Position numbers and translations under genes: made by a program. The notes beneath the pieces are model-generated. The model was not told the origin of the DNA. It searched no databases and worked only from the letters and a program-made list of their open reading frames with translations. From Pseudomonas viridiflava (GTDB taxonomy: Bacteria; Pseudomonadota; Gammaproteobacteria; Pseudomonadales; Pseudomonadaceae), in assembly GCF_900589395.1 (NCBI RefSeq), contig NZ_UUIS01000092.1:49131-113130 (forward strand): a stretch of 64,000 bases of DNA, given 5' to 3'. This document shows, in pieces, positions 17,141 through 26,979 of the stretch; the first letter of the stretch is position 1, and every line of letters starts with the position of its first letter.

Positions 17141-19303
17141 ATGAATCCTGTCATTTCACCTGCCCGCCAGGCACGCCATCGCCGTCTGAAACTGCTTGCC
17201 CAGGGCTACCCGCCTCAGGCGCGTCCCGAGCGGCGCTGCGTACCCGGACCCTTGCACAGCACCTTTGCCCTGGAGCACCTGACGGTGTTGGCCAGGCGTT
17301 GCATGGCCCCTGAATTCGTGCTGTTGATGGCGCCCGTATTCGGCCTGGACATCGCGCCGCCCGGCTACCTGAAACTGCAGACCGCCCTGCAGCAGGGCCA
17401 GGTCGCCAACCCGCAGTGGCGCATCATCGACGAGGGCTTCTACCCCGCCGAGTACGACAGCCGCGAGCGCGTGGTGCGCATTCATGGCGCTGCACTGGAC
17501 TACGTGCAGCGCAACCCGGACGCAGCATGGGAACTGCTGGAGATCCTGCTGCATGAGTTCGGCCATCACCTCGACACCGTGCTGCGCGAGGATTTCGCCG
17601 ATGAGCGCCCGGTGTACCGCGATGCGCCGACCGAGGAAGGCAGTCGTTATGTACAGCGCATCGCCAGTGCCGGCTGGCCGGGGCAGGCCTTGCAGCCCAT
17701 TGCCCGCTACCTGGATGCCAACGGCCAGCCGCTGGTGATCGAGCTCGAACCGCACCGGGCGTTGAAAAGGATCGCCGCCCGCCGCCTGCGGGTCGATTCG
17801 CCTGTGCCCGGCATCGACCAGCCCGGCCATGAACACTTCGAGGCCAGCACCGAGGCACACGACACGTTCAGTCACGAGCGCATCGAAAAGAGCCTCACGG
17901 CCCTGGGCCTGACCGAAGCGGAGCGCCAGGCCCTGTATTTTGGCAACTGGCTGCGCGACTACTCACAGTTGCTCGATCCCAAGCTGGTGCGCGCCGCGCA
18001 GATGCCGAAGAACTTCCCCCAGGTCCTGTCGCGCGACGCGCTCACCGAGATCGTGGATATCCTGGCCGCGCGCAAGTTCGCCGAGCTGCGCCTGCAGGAT
18101 CCCGACAGCTTCAAGGTCACCCGCGAGCGCCTGGGGGTGTACCGCCCCAGCGAGCACATCGACAACCCACGCATCGAACCGCCTGCCCCGTTTGACCCCG
18201 CCGAGCGCGATGCCGACTTCGAGCCCTGGCGGCTGGCGGGTGACGAGCGCCTGCAGGTCGATCCGCACACCTCGATCAAGCGCTACCTGCAGCATTCGCT
18301 GCGGTTCATGAACCAGCAACTGGAGCTGGCCATGCAGCACGGCCGTACCCACGACGGCCTGCGCCACTTCGGCGCGGCGCTGCATGTGCTCGAAGACCTG
18401 TTTGCACACTCCAATCTGGTCGAACTGAGCCTGATCAAGCTCGGTCATGCGGTGCTGCCGTGGACCTCGCCGGCCGAGGGCAAGTGGCCGCTGCCACTGG
18501 TGACCGGGCGCTTCGGCGGCACGGATATCATCGCCAGCCTGGCCCAACCCATCGCCCGCCTGATCGCCCCGACCGAGAACTGGCAATTCACGCCCTGGCA
18601 GCCCGGCGACCGTTCCGACACCGACCGGCTGCTGCTGGTGCTGCTCAGCGAATACCCCGACCAGGCCTGGCTGCAGGCTTACGAAGAGATGCTCAGGCTC
18701 CGCGATAGCTTGAGCGCCAGCGCGGCGGTCAACAGCGTGCACGCTTATACATGGATGAAAACTGCACCGTTGCGCCTGCTGACCAATGCCTACAACACCG
18801 TACAACAAGGCATGCTGACCCTGCTGGGCGAAAGCATCGACGATGCCCAGACGCTGTTGGGGGGTGACCCCAATACCAGCGGCTCGACCGACCCGTCGCA
18901 TTCGCAACTGGCCAAGGACCATGTCCAGCATCCGCTGCACGAGCCGGCAGCCCTGCTGGCCTGCGAGGCCGTCGGCAAGGTGGCCGGGGCTATGCTTGAC
19001 TACTGGCAGGACAAACCTGGGGAAGATCCGCGCACCGTGGCCGGCCGCTACTTCACCCACCCCAATGACAGCGACTGGCAGGACGCATTGCTGACCCAGT
19101 GGGCCGCCAGCCACCCGGCGCAGATCGAGCGCGCCAACTCCAGCACCGAGATGCACAAGCTGCAAGACGACATTCATCAACTGGCTGACAGCAGCCTCAA
19201 AAGCCTGGTCCAGGAGAGCCGCTCGACCTGGGACTACATCAACGACCACTTCAAGCAGTGGCTCAACAAACTGCCCGGGCCTGATGAAGGCCAGGGTGCA
19301 TGA
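17141..19303 (+). CDS. HET-C-related protein with an N-terminal HEFGH metallopeptidase-like motif
   Basis: 720 aa, no signal peptide. Residues 1-170 hold a zinc-metallopeptidase-like motif, HEFGHHLD, with His138, Glu139 and His142. The middle and C-terminal part resembles the Het-C family (heterokaryon incompatibility protein C, PF07217 type): TFSHERIEKSLTALGLTEAE, FGNWLRDYSQ (about 267-276) and HFGAALHVLEDLFAHSNLVEL (about 405-425). Bacterial HET-C homologs are poorly characterised; fungal HET-C takes part in a cell-death reaction. The combination suggests a toxin- or phospholipase-like enzyme, but this is inference. The gene is monocistronic between the SIMPL gene and the dpp cluster. The short upstream stretch 16934-17140 has only degenerate REP-like sequence. 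Confidence 0.7.
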   Translation: MNPVISPARQARHRRLKLLAQGYPPQARPERRCVPGPLHSTFALEHLTVLARRCMAPEFVLLMAPVFGLDIAPPGYLKLQTALQQGQVANPQWRIIDEGFYPAEYDSRERVVRIHGAALDYVQRNPDAAWELLEILLHEFGHHLDTVLREDFADERPVYRDAPTEEGSRYVQRIASAGWPGQALQPIARYLDANGQPLVIELEPHRALKRIAARRLRVDSPVPGIDQPGHEHFEASTEAHDTFSHERIEKSLTALGLTEAERQALYFGNWLRDYSQLLDPKLVRAAQMPKNFPQVLSRDALTEIVDILAARKFAELRLQDPDSFKVTRERLGVYRPSEHIDNPRIEPPAPFDPAERDADFEPWRLAGDERLQVDPHTSIKRYLQHSLRFMNQQLELAMQHGRTHDGLRHFGAALHVLEDLFAHSNLVELSLIKLGHAVLPWTSPAEGKWPLPLVTGRFGGTDIIASLAQPIARLIAPTENWQFTPWQPGDRSDTDRLLLVLLSEYPDQAWLQAYEEMLRLRDSLSASAAVNSVHAYTWMKTAPLRLLTNAYNTVQQGMLTLLGESIDDAQTLLGGDPNTSGSTDPSHSQLAKDHVQHPLHEPAALLACEAVGKVAGAMLDYWQDKPGEDPRTVAGRYFTHPNDSDWQDALLTQWAASHPAQIERANSSTEMHKLQDDIHQLADSSLKSLVQESRSTWDYINDHFKQWLNKLPGPDEGQGA

Positions 19304-19471
19304 CGACCGGGCCAGGGGGCGCATCGAGGCTGAGCTGATCGGCATTGCCCTGTGGGCGCAACCGTTGGGCGCCCCTGCCGATGTCAGGACCGGTTCCCAT
19401 CACAGTCCTTGTCGAAAAAGCAGGCAGTGCGGCATGCTCGGCCTACACTTTCTGCTGTCTTCGAGGACTTC

Positions 19472-21073
19472 ATGGACAAGACTGTCTTCCCGCCCCTGTT
19501 GCTGACTGCCGCGCTGCTGGCCTGCGCCCCGGTGGCCCAGGCCGCCAGTACCCTGGTGTACTGCTCCGAAGCCAGCCCGGCCGGCTTCGACCCCAGCCAG
19601 TACACCAGTGGCACCGATTTCGATGCCTCGGCTGAAACCGTGTTCAACCGCCTGACCCAGTTCAAGCGCGGCGGCACCGAGGTCGAGCCGGGGCTGGCCA
19701 CCGACTGGGAGGTCAGCCCCGATGGCCTGGCCTACACCTTCACCCTGCGCCAGGGCGTGAAGTTTCACACCACCGACTACTTCACCCCCGGTCGCGACTT
19801 CAACGCCGATGACGTGCTATTCACCTTCAATCGCCTGCTCGACGTCAACCAGCCGTTTCGCCAGGCCTACCCATCCGAATCGCCCTACTTCGTCGACATG
19901 GGATTGAACACCACGATCAAGAACGTCGAAAAACTCGACGAGCACCGCGTACGCTTCAACCTCAACAACGTCGACGCCGCGTTCGTGCAGAACCTGGCCA
20001 TGAGTTTTGCTTCGATCCAGTCAGCCGAGTACGCCGACCAGTTGCTCAGGCAGGGCAAGGCTGCCGACCTGAACCAGAAGCCGATCGGCACCGGCCCGTT
20101 CGTCTTCAAGCGTTACCAGAAGGACTCACAGATCCGCTACAGCGCCAACACCGCCTACTGGAAACCCGAAGACGTGAAGATCGACAACCTGATCTTCGCC
20201 ATCAATACCGACGCGGCGGTGCGCCTGCAAAAGCTCAAGGCCGGCGAATGCCATGTCAGCGGTTACCCGCGCCCGCAGGACATCGAAGACATCGCCAAAG
20301 ACCCGAATCTCAAGGTGCTCAGCCAGCCCGGCTTCAACCTCGGCTTCCTGGCCTACAACGTCACCCATCCGCCGCTGGACCAGCTCAAGGTGCGCCAGGC
20401 ACTGGACATGGCCATCGACAAGCCGGCAATCATCAAGGCGGTGTACCGCAGCGCCGGCCAACTGGCCGAAAATGCTCTGCCGCCGGGCCAGTGGGGTTTC
20501 GACCCGAGCATCAAGGACGCCCCGCACGACCCGGAAAAAGCCCGCCGCCTGCTCAAGGAAGCCGGCATCGCACCCGGCACGGTCATCAACCTGTGGGCCA
20601 TGACGGTGCAGCGCGCCTCCAACCCCAACGCCCGGCTCTCGGCGCAGATGATCCAGGCCGACTGGGACAAGGTCGGCATCAAGGCCAACATCGTCAGTTA
20701 TGAATGGGGCGAGTACATCAAGCGCGCCAAGGCCGGCGAGCATGACGCCATGATCTACGGCTGGACCGGTGACAATGGTGACCCGGACAACTGGCTGGGC
20801 GTGCTTTATAGCTGTGCAGCGGTCAAGGGCAGCAACTACGCCAAATGGTGCGACCCCGCCTACGACAAGCTGGTGCAGCAGGCCAAGGTCACGGCCTCGC
20901 AGGATGAGCGCATCAAGCTGTACCAACAGGCCCAGCAGATTCTCAAGGCCCAGGTGCCGATCACCCCGATTGCCAATTCCAAGGTATTTCAGCCGATGCG
21001 CAAGGAGGTGCAGGACTTCAAGATCAGCCCGTTCGGGCTGACGCCGTTCTATGGGGTGAGCCTGGGTAAATAG
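19472..21073 (+). CDS. dppA: Dipeptide ABC transporter substrate-binding protein, paralog 1
   Basis: 533 aa from the ATG at 19472. A Sec signal peptide (LLLTAALLACAPVAQA, cleavage about residue 24) is followed by the SBP_bac_5 fold: LVYCSEASPAGFDPSQ at the mature N-terminus, FNADDVLFTFNR, PIGTGPFVFKRYQ and GWTGDNGDPDNWLG. The protein binds di- or short peptides in the periplasm and delivers them to DppBCDF. It is the first of four paralogs; all four share the ASPxGFD start and the GDNGDPDN motif. A ~800-nt repeat-rich gap separates it from paralog 2, so it may be expressed separately. Confidence 0.92.
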   Translation: MDKTVFPPLLLTAALLACAPVAQAASTLVYCSEASPAGFDPSQYTSGTDFDASAETVFNRLTQFKRGGTEVEPGLATDWEVSPDGLAYTFTLRQGVKFHTTDYFTPGRDFNADDVLFTFNRLLDVNQPFRQAYPSESPYFVDMGLNTTIKNVEKLDEHRVRFNLNNVDAAFVQNLAMSFASIQSAEYADQLLRQGKAADLNQKPIGTGPFVFKRYQKDSQIRYSANTAYWKPEDVKIDNLIFAINTDAAVRLQKLKAGECHVSGYPRPQDIEDIAKDPNLKVLSQPGFNLGFLAYNVTHPPLDQLKVRQALDMAIDKPAIIKAVYRSAGQLAENALPPGQWGFDPSIKDAPHDPEKARRLLKEAGIAPGTVINLWAMTVQRASNPNARLSAQMIQADWDKVGIKANIVSYEWGEYIKRAKAGEHDAMIYGWTGDNGDPDNWLGVLYSCAAVKGSNYAKWCDPAYDKLVQQAKVTASQDERIKLYQQAQQILKAQVPITPIANSKVFQPMRKEVQDFKISPFGLTPFYGVSLGK

Positions 21074-21140
21074 AAGGGTCCTATCACCCGCCGGGCTGGT
21101 CTACGGGCAGCGCTGATCAGTCAAGCCTCGACGCGGACCT

Positions 21141-21231
21141 GTGGGAGGCAGCTATGCTGGCGATCACGGTGTAACAGGCGCAGCAGGTGTATGGACCTTG
21201 CTGGCCTCATCGCCGGCAAGCCGCCTCCCAC
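21141..21231. repeat. REPIN array unit 1 (family B)
   Basis: GTGGGAGGCAGC facing GCCGCCTCCCAC. First of three family-B REPINs separated by identical ~42-nt spacers (CAGATTGATGTTGT...CACCAGACTG). Confidence 0.85.
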
Positions 21232-21272
21232 CAGATTGATGTTGTTCGGGATTTCGGGCCTGGCACCAGACT

Positions 21273-21406
21273 GTAGGAGGCGGCTTGCCGGCGATGGCTA
21301 TGCGACAGGCGCAGCAGGGGTATGAGCCTTGCTGGCGATGGCTATGTGTCAGGCGCAGCAGGGGTATGGATCTTGCCGACCTCATCGCCGGCAAGCCGCC
21401 TCCCAC
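21273..21406. repeat. REPIN array unit 2 with internal 43-nt duplication
   Basis: GTAGGAGGCGGCTTGCCGGCG ... GCCGCCTCCCAC. The interior segment GCGATGGCTATG...CCTTGCTG is present twice in tandem with a 43-nt period. Confidence 0.85.
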
Positions 21407-21447
21407 CAGATTGATGTTGTCCGGGATTTCGGGCCTGGCACCAGACT

Positions 21448-21538
21448 GTGGGAGGCGGCTTGCCGGCGATGGCTATGTGTCAGGCGCAGCAGGTGTATGA
21501 GCCTTGCTGGTCTCATCGCCGGCAAAGCCGCCTCCCAC
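21448..21538. repeat. REPIN array unit 3
   Basis: GTGGGAGGCGGCTTGCCGGCG ... AGCCGCCTCCCAC, one extra A in the right arm. The rest of the gap 21539-21870 holds only the candidate promoter for the next gene. Confidence 0.85.
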
Positions 21539-21766
21539 ATGTGGATGAGCCCCCGGATCTCGTGCCTCCGGCAGGGTCGATGGTGCCTGTCGCCCCGGCG
21601 GGTTGAAACGAAACACGATTGCTCCAATCGGGTGCATGGCACTCACCCGATTGTCGGACAATTGCGTCGATAATGATGGCAAAAAGCCCTGGCAAACGTT
21701 CAACTTCTGCGAATTCGTACAACGTTGCGACATTCCTGTACGCCCGCGATCCGTCGTGATGTCCTT

Positions 21767-21796
21767 TTGAGGCCAAAACTGCCTTTTCGGTATATA
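21767..21796 (+). promoter_or_regulatory. Candidate sigma-70 promoter for dppA paralog 2
   Basis: TTGAGG (21767-21772) and TATATA (21791-21796) are separated by 18 nt, 75 nt upstream of the start at 21871. Confidence 0.45.
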
Positions 21797-21870
21797 CCCT
21801 GCATGGAGCCCTTTTTGATCTGCTCACAAGGCAGGTCACTTTCCGAAAAATGACAACAATTGAGGCCAAC

Positions 21871-23493
21871 ATGCTCAAACACGCGGTCGTTCCGTTTTTC
21901 CTCGGTGCCAGTCTGTTGGCCGGCGCACCGTTCGCCCACGCCGCTTCCAGCCTGGTGTTCTGTTCGGAAGCCAGCCCGGCGGGCTTCGATTCGGCCCAGT
22001 ACGTGGCCGGTACCGATTTCGACGCCGGCGCCGAGGCGATCTACAACCGCCTGAGCCAGTTCGAGCGTGGCAGCACCGCCGTGGTGCCGGGCCTGGCCAC
22101 GAGCTGGGACATTGCCCCGGACCTGCTGACCTACACCTTTCACTTGCGCAAAGGCGTGAAGTTCCACACCACGCCCTACTTCAAGCCCACCCGTGATTTC
22201 AACGCCGACGACGTGCTGTTCACCTTCAACCGCATGATCGACAAGGACATGCCGTTCCGTAAGGCCTACCCCACGGAGTTCCCGTACTTCACCGACATGG
22301 GCATGGACACCAACATCAAGCAGGTCGAGAAGCTCGACGACAACACGGTGCGCTTCACCCTCGCCACCGTCGACGCCGCGTTCATCCAGAACCTGGCCAT
22401 GAGCTTTGCCTCGATCGTCTCGGCCGAATACGCCGACCAGTTGCTCAAGCAAGGCAAGCCCCAGGACATCAACATGAAGCCGGTCGGCACCGGGCCGTTC
22501 GTGTTCAAGAGCTATCAGAAAGACTCCAACATCCGCTACACCGGCAACAAGGAGTACTGGGCGCCTGACGATGTCCGCGTGGACAACCTGATCTTCGCCA
22601 TCACCACCGACCCGTCGGTGCGCATGCAGAAGCTCAAGCGCAACGAGTGCCAGATCACCGCCTACCCGCGTCCGGCTGATCTTGAGCCGCTCAAGGCCGA
22701 CAAGAACCTGCAGATGCCCGAACAGGCCGGTTTCAACCTCGGCTACATCGCCTACAACGTCATGGACAAGGTCAAGGGCAGCGACCAGCCCAACCCGCTG
22801 GCGCAGCTGAAGGTGCGTCAGGCGCTGGACATGTCGGTGCACAAGCAGCAGATCATCGACTCGGTCTACCAGGGCGCCGGCCAGTTGGCCACCAACGCCA
22901 TGCCGCCGACCCAGTGGTCCTACGACGACACCATCAAGGACACCCCTTACGACGTCGACAAGGCCAAGGCCCTGCTCAAGGAAGCCGGCATCAAGGAAGG
23001 CACCGAGATCACCCTGTGGGCCATGCCGGTGCAGCGCCCGTACAACCCCAATGCCCGCCTGATGGCCGAAATGATCCAGGCCGACTGGAAGAAGATCGGC
23101 ATCAACGCCAAGATCGTCAGCTACGAGTGGGGCGAGTACATCAAGCGTGCCAAGGAAGGCGAGATCGGCGCCATGCTGATCGGCTGGAGCGGCGACAACG
23201 GTGACCCGGACAACTGGCTGGGCACCCTGTACGGCTGCGATGCGGTCAACGGCAACAACTATTCGAAGTGGTGCGACAAGCCCTACGACGCGCTGATCAA
23301 GCAGGCCAAGGCCACCCCGGACCAGGCCAGACGCACCGAACTGTACAAACAGGCGCAGCACCTGCTCAAGGAGGCGTTGCCGATCACGCCCATCGCGCAC
23401 TCCACGGTCTACCAGCCGATGCGTAGCTCGGTCCAGGACTTCAAGATCAGCCCGCTGGGCCTGAACTCCTTCTATGGCGTCGGGGTGAAATAA
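21871..23493 (+). CDS. dppA: Dipeptide ABC transporter substrate-binding protein, paralog 2
   Basis: 540 aa from the ATG at 21871, preceded by TTGAGG; an upstream in-frame start at 21850 lacks a ribosome site. Signal peptide ends near AGAPFAHAA. It shares LVFCSEASPAGFDSAQ, FNADDVLFTFNRMI, PVGTGPFVFKSYQ and GWSGDNGDPDNWLG with its neighbours. Slightly longer than the others because of an insertion with DKVKGSDQPNPLAQ around residue 310. It delivers peptides to the DppBCDF complex. Different paralogs probably have different ligand preferences. Confidence 0.92.
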   Translation: MLKHAVVPFFLGASLLAGAPFAHAASSLVFCSEASPAGFDSAQYVAGTDFDAGAEAIYNRLSQFERGSTAVVPGLATSWDIAPDLLTYTFHLRKGVKFHTTPYFKPTRDFNADDVLFTFNRMIDKDMPFRKAYPTEFPYFTDMGMDTNIKQVEKLDDNTVRFTLATVDAAFIQNLAMSFASIVSAEYADQLLKQGKPQDINMKPVGTGPFVFKSYQKDSNIRYTGNKEYWAPDDVRVDNLIFAITTDPSVRMQKLKRNECQITAYPRPADLEPLKADKNLQMPEQAGFNLGYIAYNVMDKVKGSDQPNPLAQLKVRQALDMSVHKQQIIDSVYQGAGQLATNAMPPTQWSYDDTIKDTPYDVDKAKALLKEAGIKEGTEITLWAMPVQRPYNPNARLMAEMIQADWKKIGINAKIVSYEWGEYIKRAKEGEIGAMLIGWSGDNGDPDNWLGTLYGCDAVNGNNYSKWCDKPYDALIKQAKATPDQARRTELYKQAQHLLKEALPITPIAHSTVYQPMRSSVQDFKISPLGLNSFYGVGVK

Positions 23494-23699
23494 ACCGCCC
23501 GGTGGCGGTGCCGCGATGACCGGCGCCGCCGCTTTCAGGACTTTTCCTACAATATTTTCAGCCCTCAGCCCGACATACCGCTGCCATCAGCCGACATACA
23601 GTTGTCAGTTGTCGCACTACAGGCCACAAGCCTGGCGTGCAAAGCCCACGGGCCTGATCACCTACGACCGATCATGTGCCCTGAATAATAAGGAAGATC

Positions 23700-25295
23700 A
23701 TGCGCCCCACTTTCGCAACGACCTCATTCCTGAGCCTGGCTCTGCTGGCCGCCGCGCCTGCACATGCCGCCAGCAACCTGGTGTTCTGCTCAGAGGCCAG
23801 CCCGGCCGGTTTCGACACCGCGCAATACACCTCGGCCACCGACAATGACGCCGCCCAGCCGTTGTACAACCGCCTGACCGAATTCGAGCCCGGTGGCACC
23901 GTTGCCGTGCCGGCCCTGGCCACCTCCTGGGACATTTCGGCCGATGGCCTGACCTACACCTTTCATTTGCGTGAAGGGGTGAAGTTCCACAGCAACAAGG
24001 CGTTTACCCCCAGCCGCGACTTCAATGCCGATGACGTGCTGTTCACCTTCAACCGCATGCTCAAGGCCGACCATCCGTTCCGGGTCGCCTACCCGGCCGA
24101 ATTCCCGTACTTCACCGGCATGGGCCTGGACAAGAAGATCCGCTCGGTGGAAAAGACCGGCCCGCTGACCGTGGTCTTTACCCTCAACGCCGTCGATGCC
24201 GCGTTCATCCAGAACCTGGCCATGAGCTTTGCCTCGATTCTCTCGGCCGAGTACGCCGAGCAATTGACGGCCAGCGGCAAGCCGCGCGACATCAACCAGC
24301 AACCGATCGGCACCGGGCCGTTCACCTTCCAGCGCTACCAGAAGGACGCGCAGATCCGCTACAAGGGCAACCCCGACTACTGGGCGCCCGAGCAGGTCAA
24401 GCTCGACCAGTTGATCTTCGCCATCAATACCGACGCCTCGGTACGCCTGCAAAAGCTGCGCAAGAACGAATGCCAGGTCACCCTGCACCCCCGTCCCGCC
24501 GACGTGCCCGGCCTGAAGGCCGACCCGCAATTGCAGGTAATCGAAAGCCCCGGCTACAACCTGGGTTACATCGCCTACAACGTGCGCCATGCGCCGCTGG
24601 ACAACCTGCAGGTGCGCCAGGCGCTGGACATGGCGGTCAACAAGCAGGCGATCATCGACGCGGTGTACCAGGGCGCAGGCCAGAAGGCGGTCAATGCCAT
24701 GCCGCCCAGCCAGTGGTCCTATGACACCAGCATCCAGGACGCGCCGTTCAACCCCGACAAGGCCCGCGAGCTGCTGCGTGCTGCCGGCGTCAAGGAAGGC
24801 ACCGAGCTGAACCTGTGGGCCATGCCGGTGCAGCGCCCGTACAACCCCAATGCGCGGCTGATGGCCGAGATGCTCCAGGCCGACTGGGCCAAGGTCGGCC
24901 TGAAGGTCAAGATCGTCAGTTATGAGTGGGGCGAGTACCTCAAGCGCACCAAGAACGGCGAGCACGACATCTCGCTGATCGGCTGGACCGGCGACAATGG
25001 CGACCCCGACAACTGGCTGGGCACGCTCTACAGTTGCGCGGCGATTGGCGGCAATAATTACTCGATGTGGTGCGACGCGCAGTACGACCGGCTGGTCAAG
25101 GCGGCCATCGCCACCACCGACAAGGGCCAGCGCACCGACCTGTACCAGCAGGCGCAGCGCTACCTCAAGCAGCAGGTGCCGATCACGCCCATTGCCCACT
25201 CGACCGTCAGCCAGCCCTTGCGGGCCAACGTCGAAGGCTTCCGGGTCAGCCCGTTCGGGCGCAACAACTTTTCCGGCGTGAGCCTCAAGGACTGA
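23700..25295 (+). CDS. dppA: Dipeptide ABC transporter substrate-binding protein, paralog 3
   Basis: 531 aa, ATG at 23700 with AAGGAAG upstream. Signal peptide LSLALLAAAPAHAA; mature protein begins near ASNLVFCSEASPAGFDTAQ. Very similar to paralog 2 (MPVQRPYNPNARLMAEML, YEWGEYLKR, GWTGDNGDPDNWLG). The 206-nt gap before it has a GC-rich hairpin (23503-23529, GGCGGTGCC / GGCGCCGCC) just after the paralog 2 stop, which may attenuate transcription. Only 22 nt separate it from paralog 4. Confidence 0.92.
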   Translation: MRPTFATTSFLSLALLAAAPAHAASNLVFCSEASPAGFDTAQYTSATDNDAAQPLYNRLTEFEPGGTVAVPALATSWDISADGLTYTFHLREGVKFHSNKAFTPSRDFNADDVLFTFNRMLKADHPFRVAYPAEFPYFTGMGLDKKIRSVEKTGPLTVVFTLNAVDAAFIQNLAMSFASILSAEYAEQLTASGKPRDINQQPIGTGPFTFQRYQKDAQIRYKGNPDYWAPEQVKLDQLIFAINTDASVRLQKLRKNECQVTLHPRPADVPGLKADPQLQVIESPGYNLGYIAYNVRHAPLDNLQVRQALDMAVNKQAIIDAVYQGAGQKAVNAMPPSQWSYDTSIQDAPFNPDKARELLRAAGVKEGTELNLWAMPVQRPYNPNARLMAEMLQADWAKVGLKVKIVSYEWGEYLKRTKNGEHDISLIGWTGDNGDPDNWLGTLYSCAAIGGNNYSMWCDAQYDRLVKAAIATTDKGQRTDLYQQAQRYLKQQVPITPIAHSTVSQPLRANVEGFRVSPFGRNNFSGVSLKD

Positions 25296-25317
25296 GGTCC
25301 TCACAGGAGTAACCACC

Positions 25318-26913
25318 TTGAAACCGACGTATCTGCATGGACCTCTGGTCGGGGTACTGCTGTGCGCCAGCGCGACGCTGATGGCCAAGCCACTGGTGGT
25401 GTGCACCGAAGCGAGCCCCGAAGGCTTCGACATCGTGCAGTACACCACGGCCGTCAGCGCCGATGCTTCGGCCGAGACGGTGCTGGAGCGGCTGGTCGCC
25501 TTTACACCCGGCACCGCCGACCCGGTGCCGGGGCTGGCCGAGCGCTGGGACATCAGTGACGATGGCCTGGTGTACACCTTTCACCTGCGCCGCGGGGTGA
25601 AGTTCCAGACCACACCCGACTTCACTCCCAGCCGCGAGATGAATGCCGACGACGTGCTCTGGAGTTTCCAGCGCCAACTGGACCCGGCCCACCCGTGGCA
25701 CCGATTGTCCTCGGTGGGTTTTCCGTACTTTGAAAGCATGGGCTTTCGCACCCTGCTCAAAAACATCGAGAAACTGGACGACGCCACTGTGCGCTTCACC
25801 CTGACCCGGGCCGAAGCGCCGTTCCTGCGCGACCTGGCCATGCCCTTCACCTCGATCTATTCGGCCGAATACGCCGACCGGCTGCTCAAGGCCGGCAAGA
25901 CCGAATGGCTCAACAGCCGGCCGGTGGGCACCGGGCCGTTCATCCTCACCCGCTACGCCAAGGACGCTCAGGTGCGCTTCAAGGCCAACCCCGACTACTA
26001 CAAAGGCCCGCCCCCCAGCGAAACCCTGATCTTTGCCATCACGGTAGACAACAACACGCGCCTGCAGAAGCTCAAGGCCAATGAATGCCAGGTGGCGCTG
26101 TACCCCAAGCCCGACGACATCGAGACGGTCAAGGCCGACCCGCAACTGGCCATCGACGAACTCGAAGGCCTGATGACCAGTTATGTGGCGCTCAATACGT
26201 CCAGGCCCTGGCTGTCCGATGTGCGGGTGCGCCAGGCCATCAACCTGGCGTTCGACAAGCCGGCCTACCTGGCGGCGCTGTTCGGCGTCGGCAAGGCCAC
26301 CGCCGGCATCGGCCCCTATCCGCCCACCCTGCTCGGCCATGATCCGGCGTTGCAAGACCCGCCGCGCGACCTTCAACAGGCCCGCGCGCTGCTGCGCCAG
26401 GCCGGTGTGCCCGAAGGCCAGGTGCTGACCCTGTTCACCCGCAATGGTGGCGCGGTCACCAATCCCAATCCCTTGCTGGGTGCGCAGATGCTGCAAGCGG
26501 ACCTGGCCAGGATCGGCCTGAAGGTGGACATCCGCGTCATGGAATGGGCCGAGATGCTCCGGCGCGCCAAGCGCGGCGAGCACGACATGGTGTTTGCCGG
26601 CTGGGCCGGCGACAACGGCGACCCGGACAACTTCCTGACCCCCAACCTGGGATGCGAGGCGGCGCGCAACGGTGAAAACTACGCACGCTGGTGCAATGCA
26701 GCCTTCGACACAGCGATTAATCTGGCCCGCAACACGAACGAACCTGCGGCGCGAGCCGACCTCTATAGGCAGGCACAACAGGTCTTTGTCCAGGAACGAC
26801 CCTGGATCAGCCTGGCGTACCCCAAGCTGTTCATTGCCAGGCGCCACAACGTCGAAGGCTTTCATGTCAGCCCGCTGATCAATAACAACTTCTCGACCAC
26901 GCGCGTGAAGTGA
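25318..26913 (+). CDS. dppA: Peptide ABC transporter substrate-binding protein, paralog 4 (TTG start)
   Basis: 531 aa. The start is TTG at 25318, supported by AGGAG eight bases ahead and by the position of the signal peptide (GVLLCASATLMA). This is the most divergent paralog: the mature start is VCTEASPEGFDIVQ, the C-terminal motif is GWAGDNGDPDNFLT, and the region aligned with NPNARLMAEM is NPNPLLGAQMLQ. It probably has a different ligand range. It lies between paralog 3 and dppB in the same operon. In P. aeruginosa and P. putida I recall a porin gene in this position; none is present here. Confidence 0.9.
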   Translation: MKPTYLHGPLVGVLLCASATLMAKPLVVCTEASPEGFDIVQYTTAVSADASAETVLERLVAFTPGTADPVPGLAERWDISDDGLVYTFHLRRGVKFQTTPDFTPSREMNADDVLWSFQRQLDPAHPWHRLSSVGFPYFESMGFRTLLKNIEKLDDATVRFTLTRAEAPFLRDLAMPFTSIYSAEYADRLLKAGKTEWLNSRPVGTGPFILTRYAKDAQVRFKANPDYYKGPPPSETLIFAITVDNNTRLQKLKANECQVALYPKPDDIETVKADPQLAIDELEGLMTSYVALNTSRPWLSDVRVRQAINLAFDKPAYLAALFGVGKATAGIGPYPPTLLGHDPALQDPPRDLQQARALLRQAGVPEGQVLTLFTRNGGAVTNPNPLLGAQMLQADLARIGLKVDIRVMEWAEMLRRAKRGEHDMVFAGWAGDNGDPDNFLTPNLGCEAARNGENYARWCNAAFDTAINLARNTNEPAARADLYRQAQQVFVQERPWISLAYPKLFIARRHNVEGFHVSPLINNNFSTTRVK

Positions 26914-26979
26914 ATACGACCGCCAGCCCCCACAAGGGCGCAGGCGGCTTGCCTGAAGGCCGATGAGGATCACCACATA

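Noticed and set aside
21714..21723. TTCGTACAAC near dppA paralog 2 as another GntR operator
   Set aside because: Lacks the GATCAC/GATGAC tail and the core 8-mer is expected a few times by chance in 64 kb.
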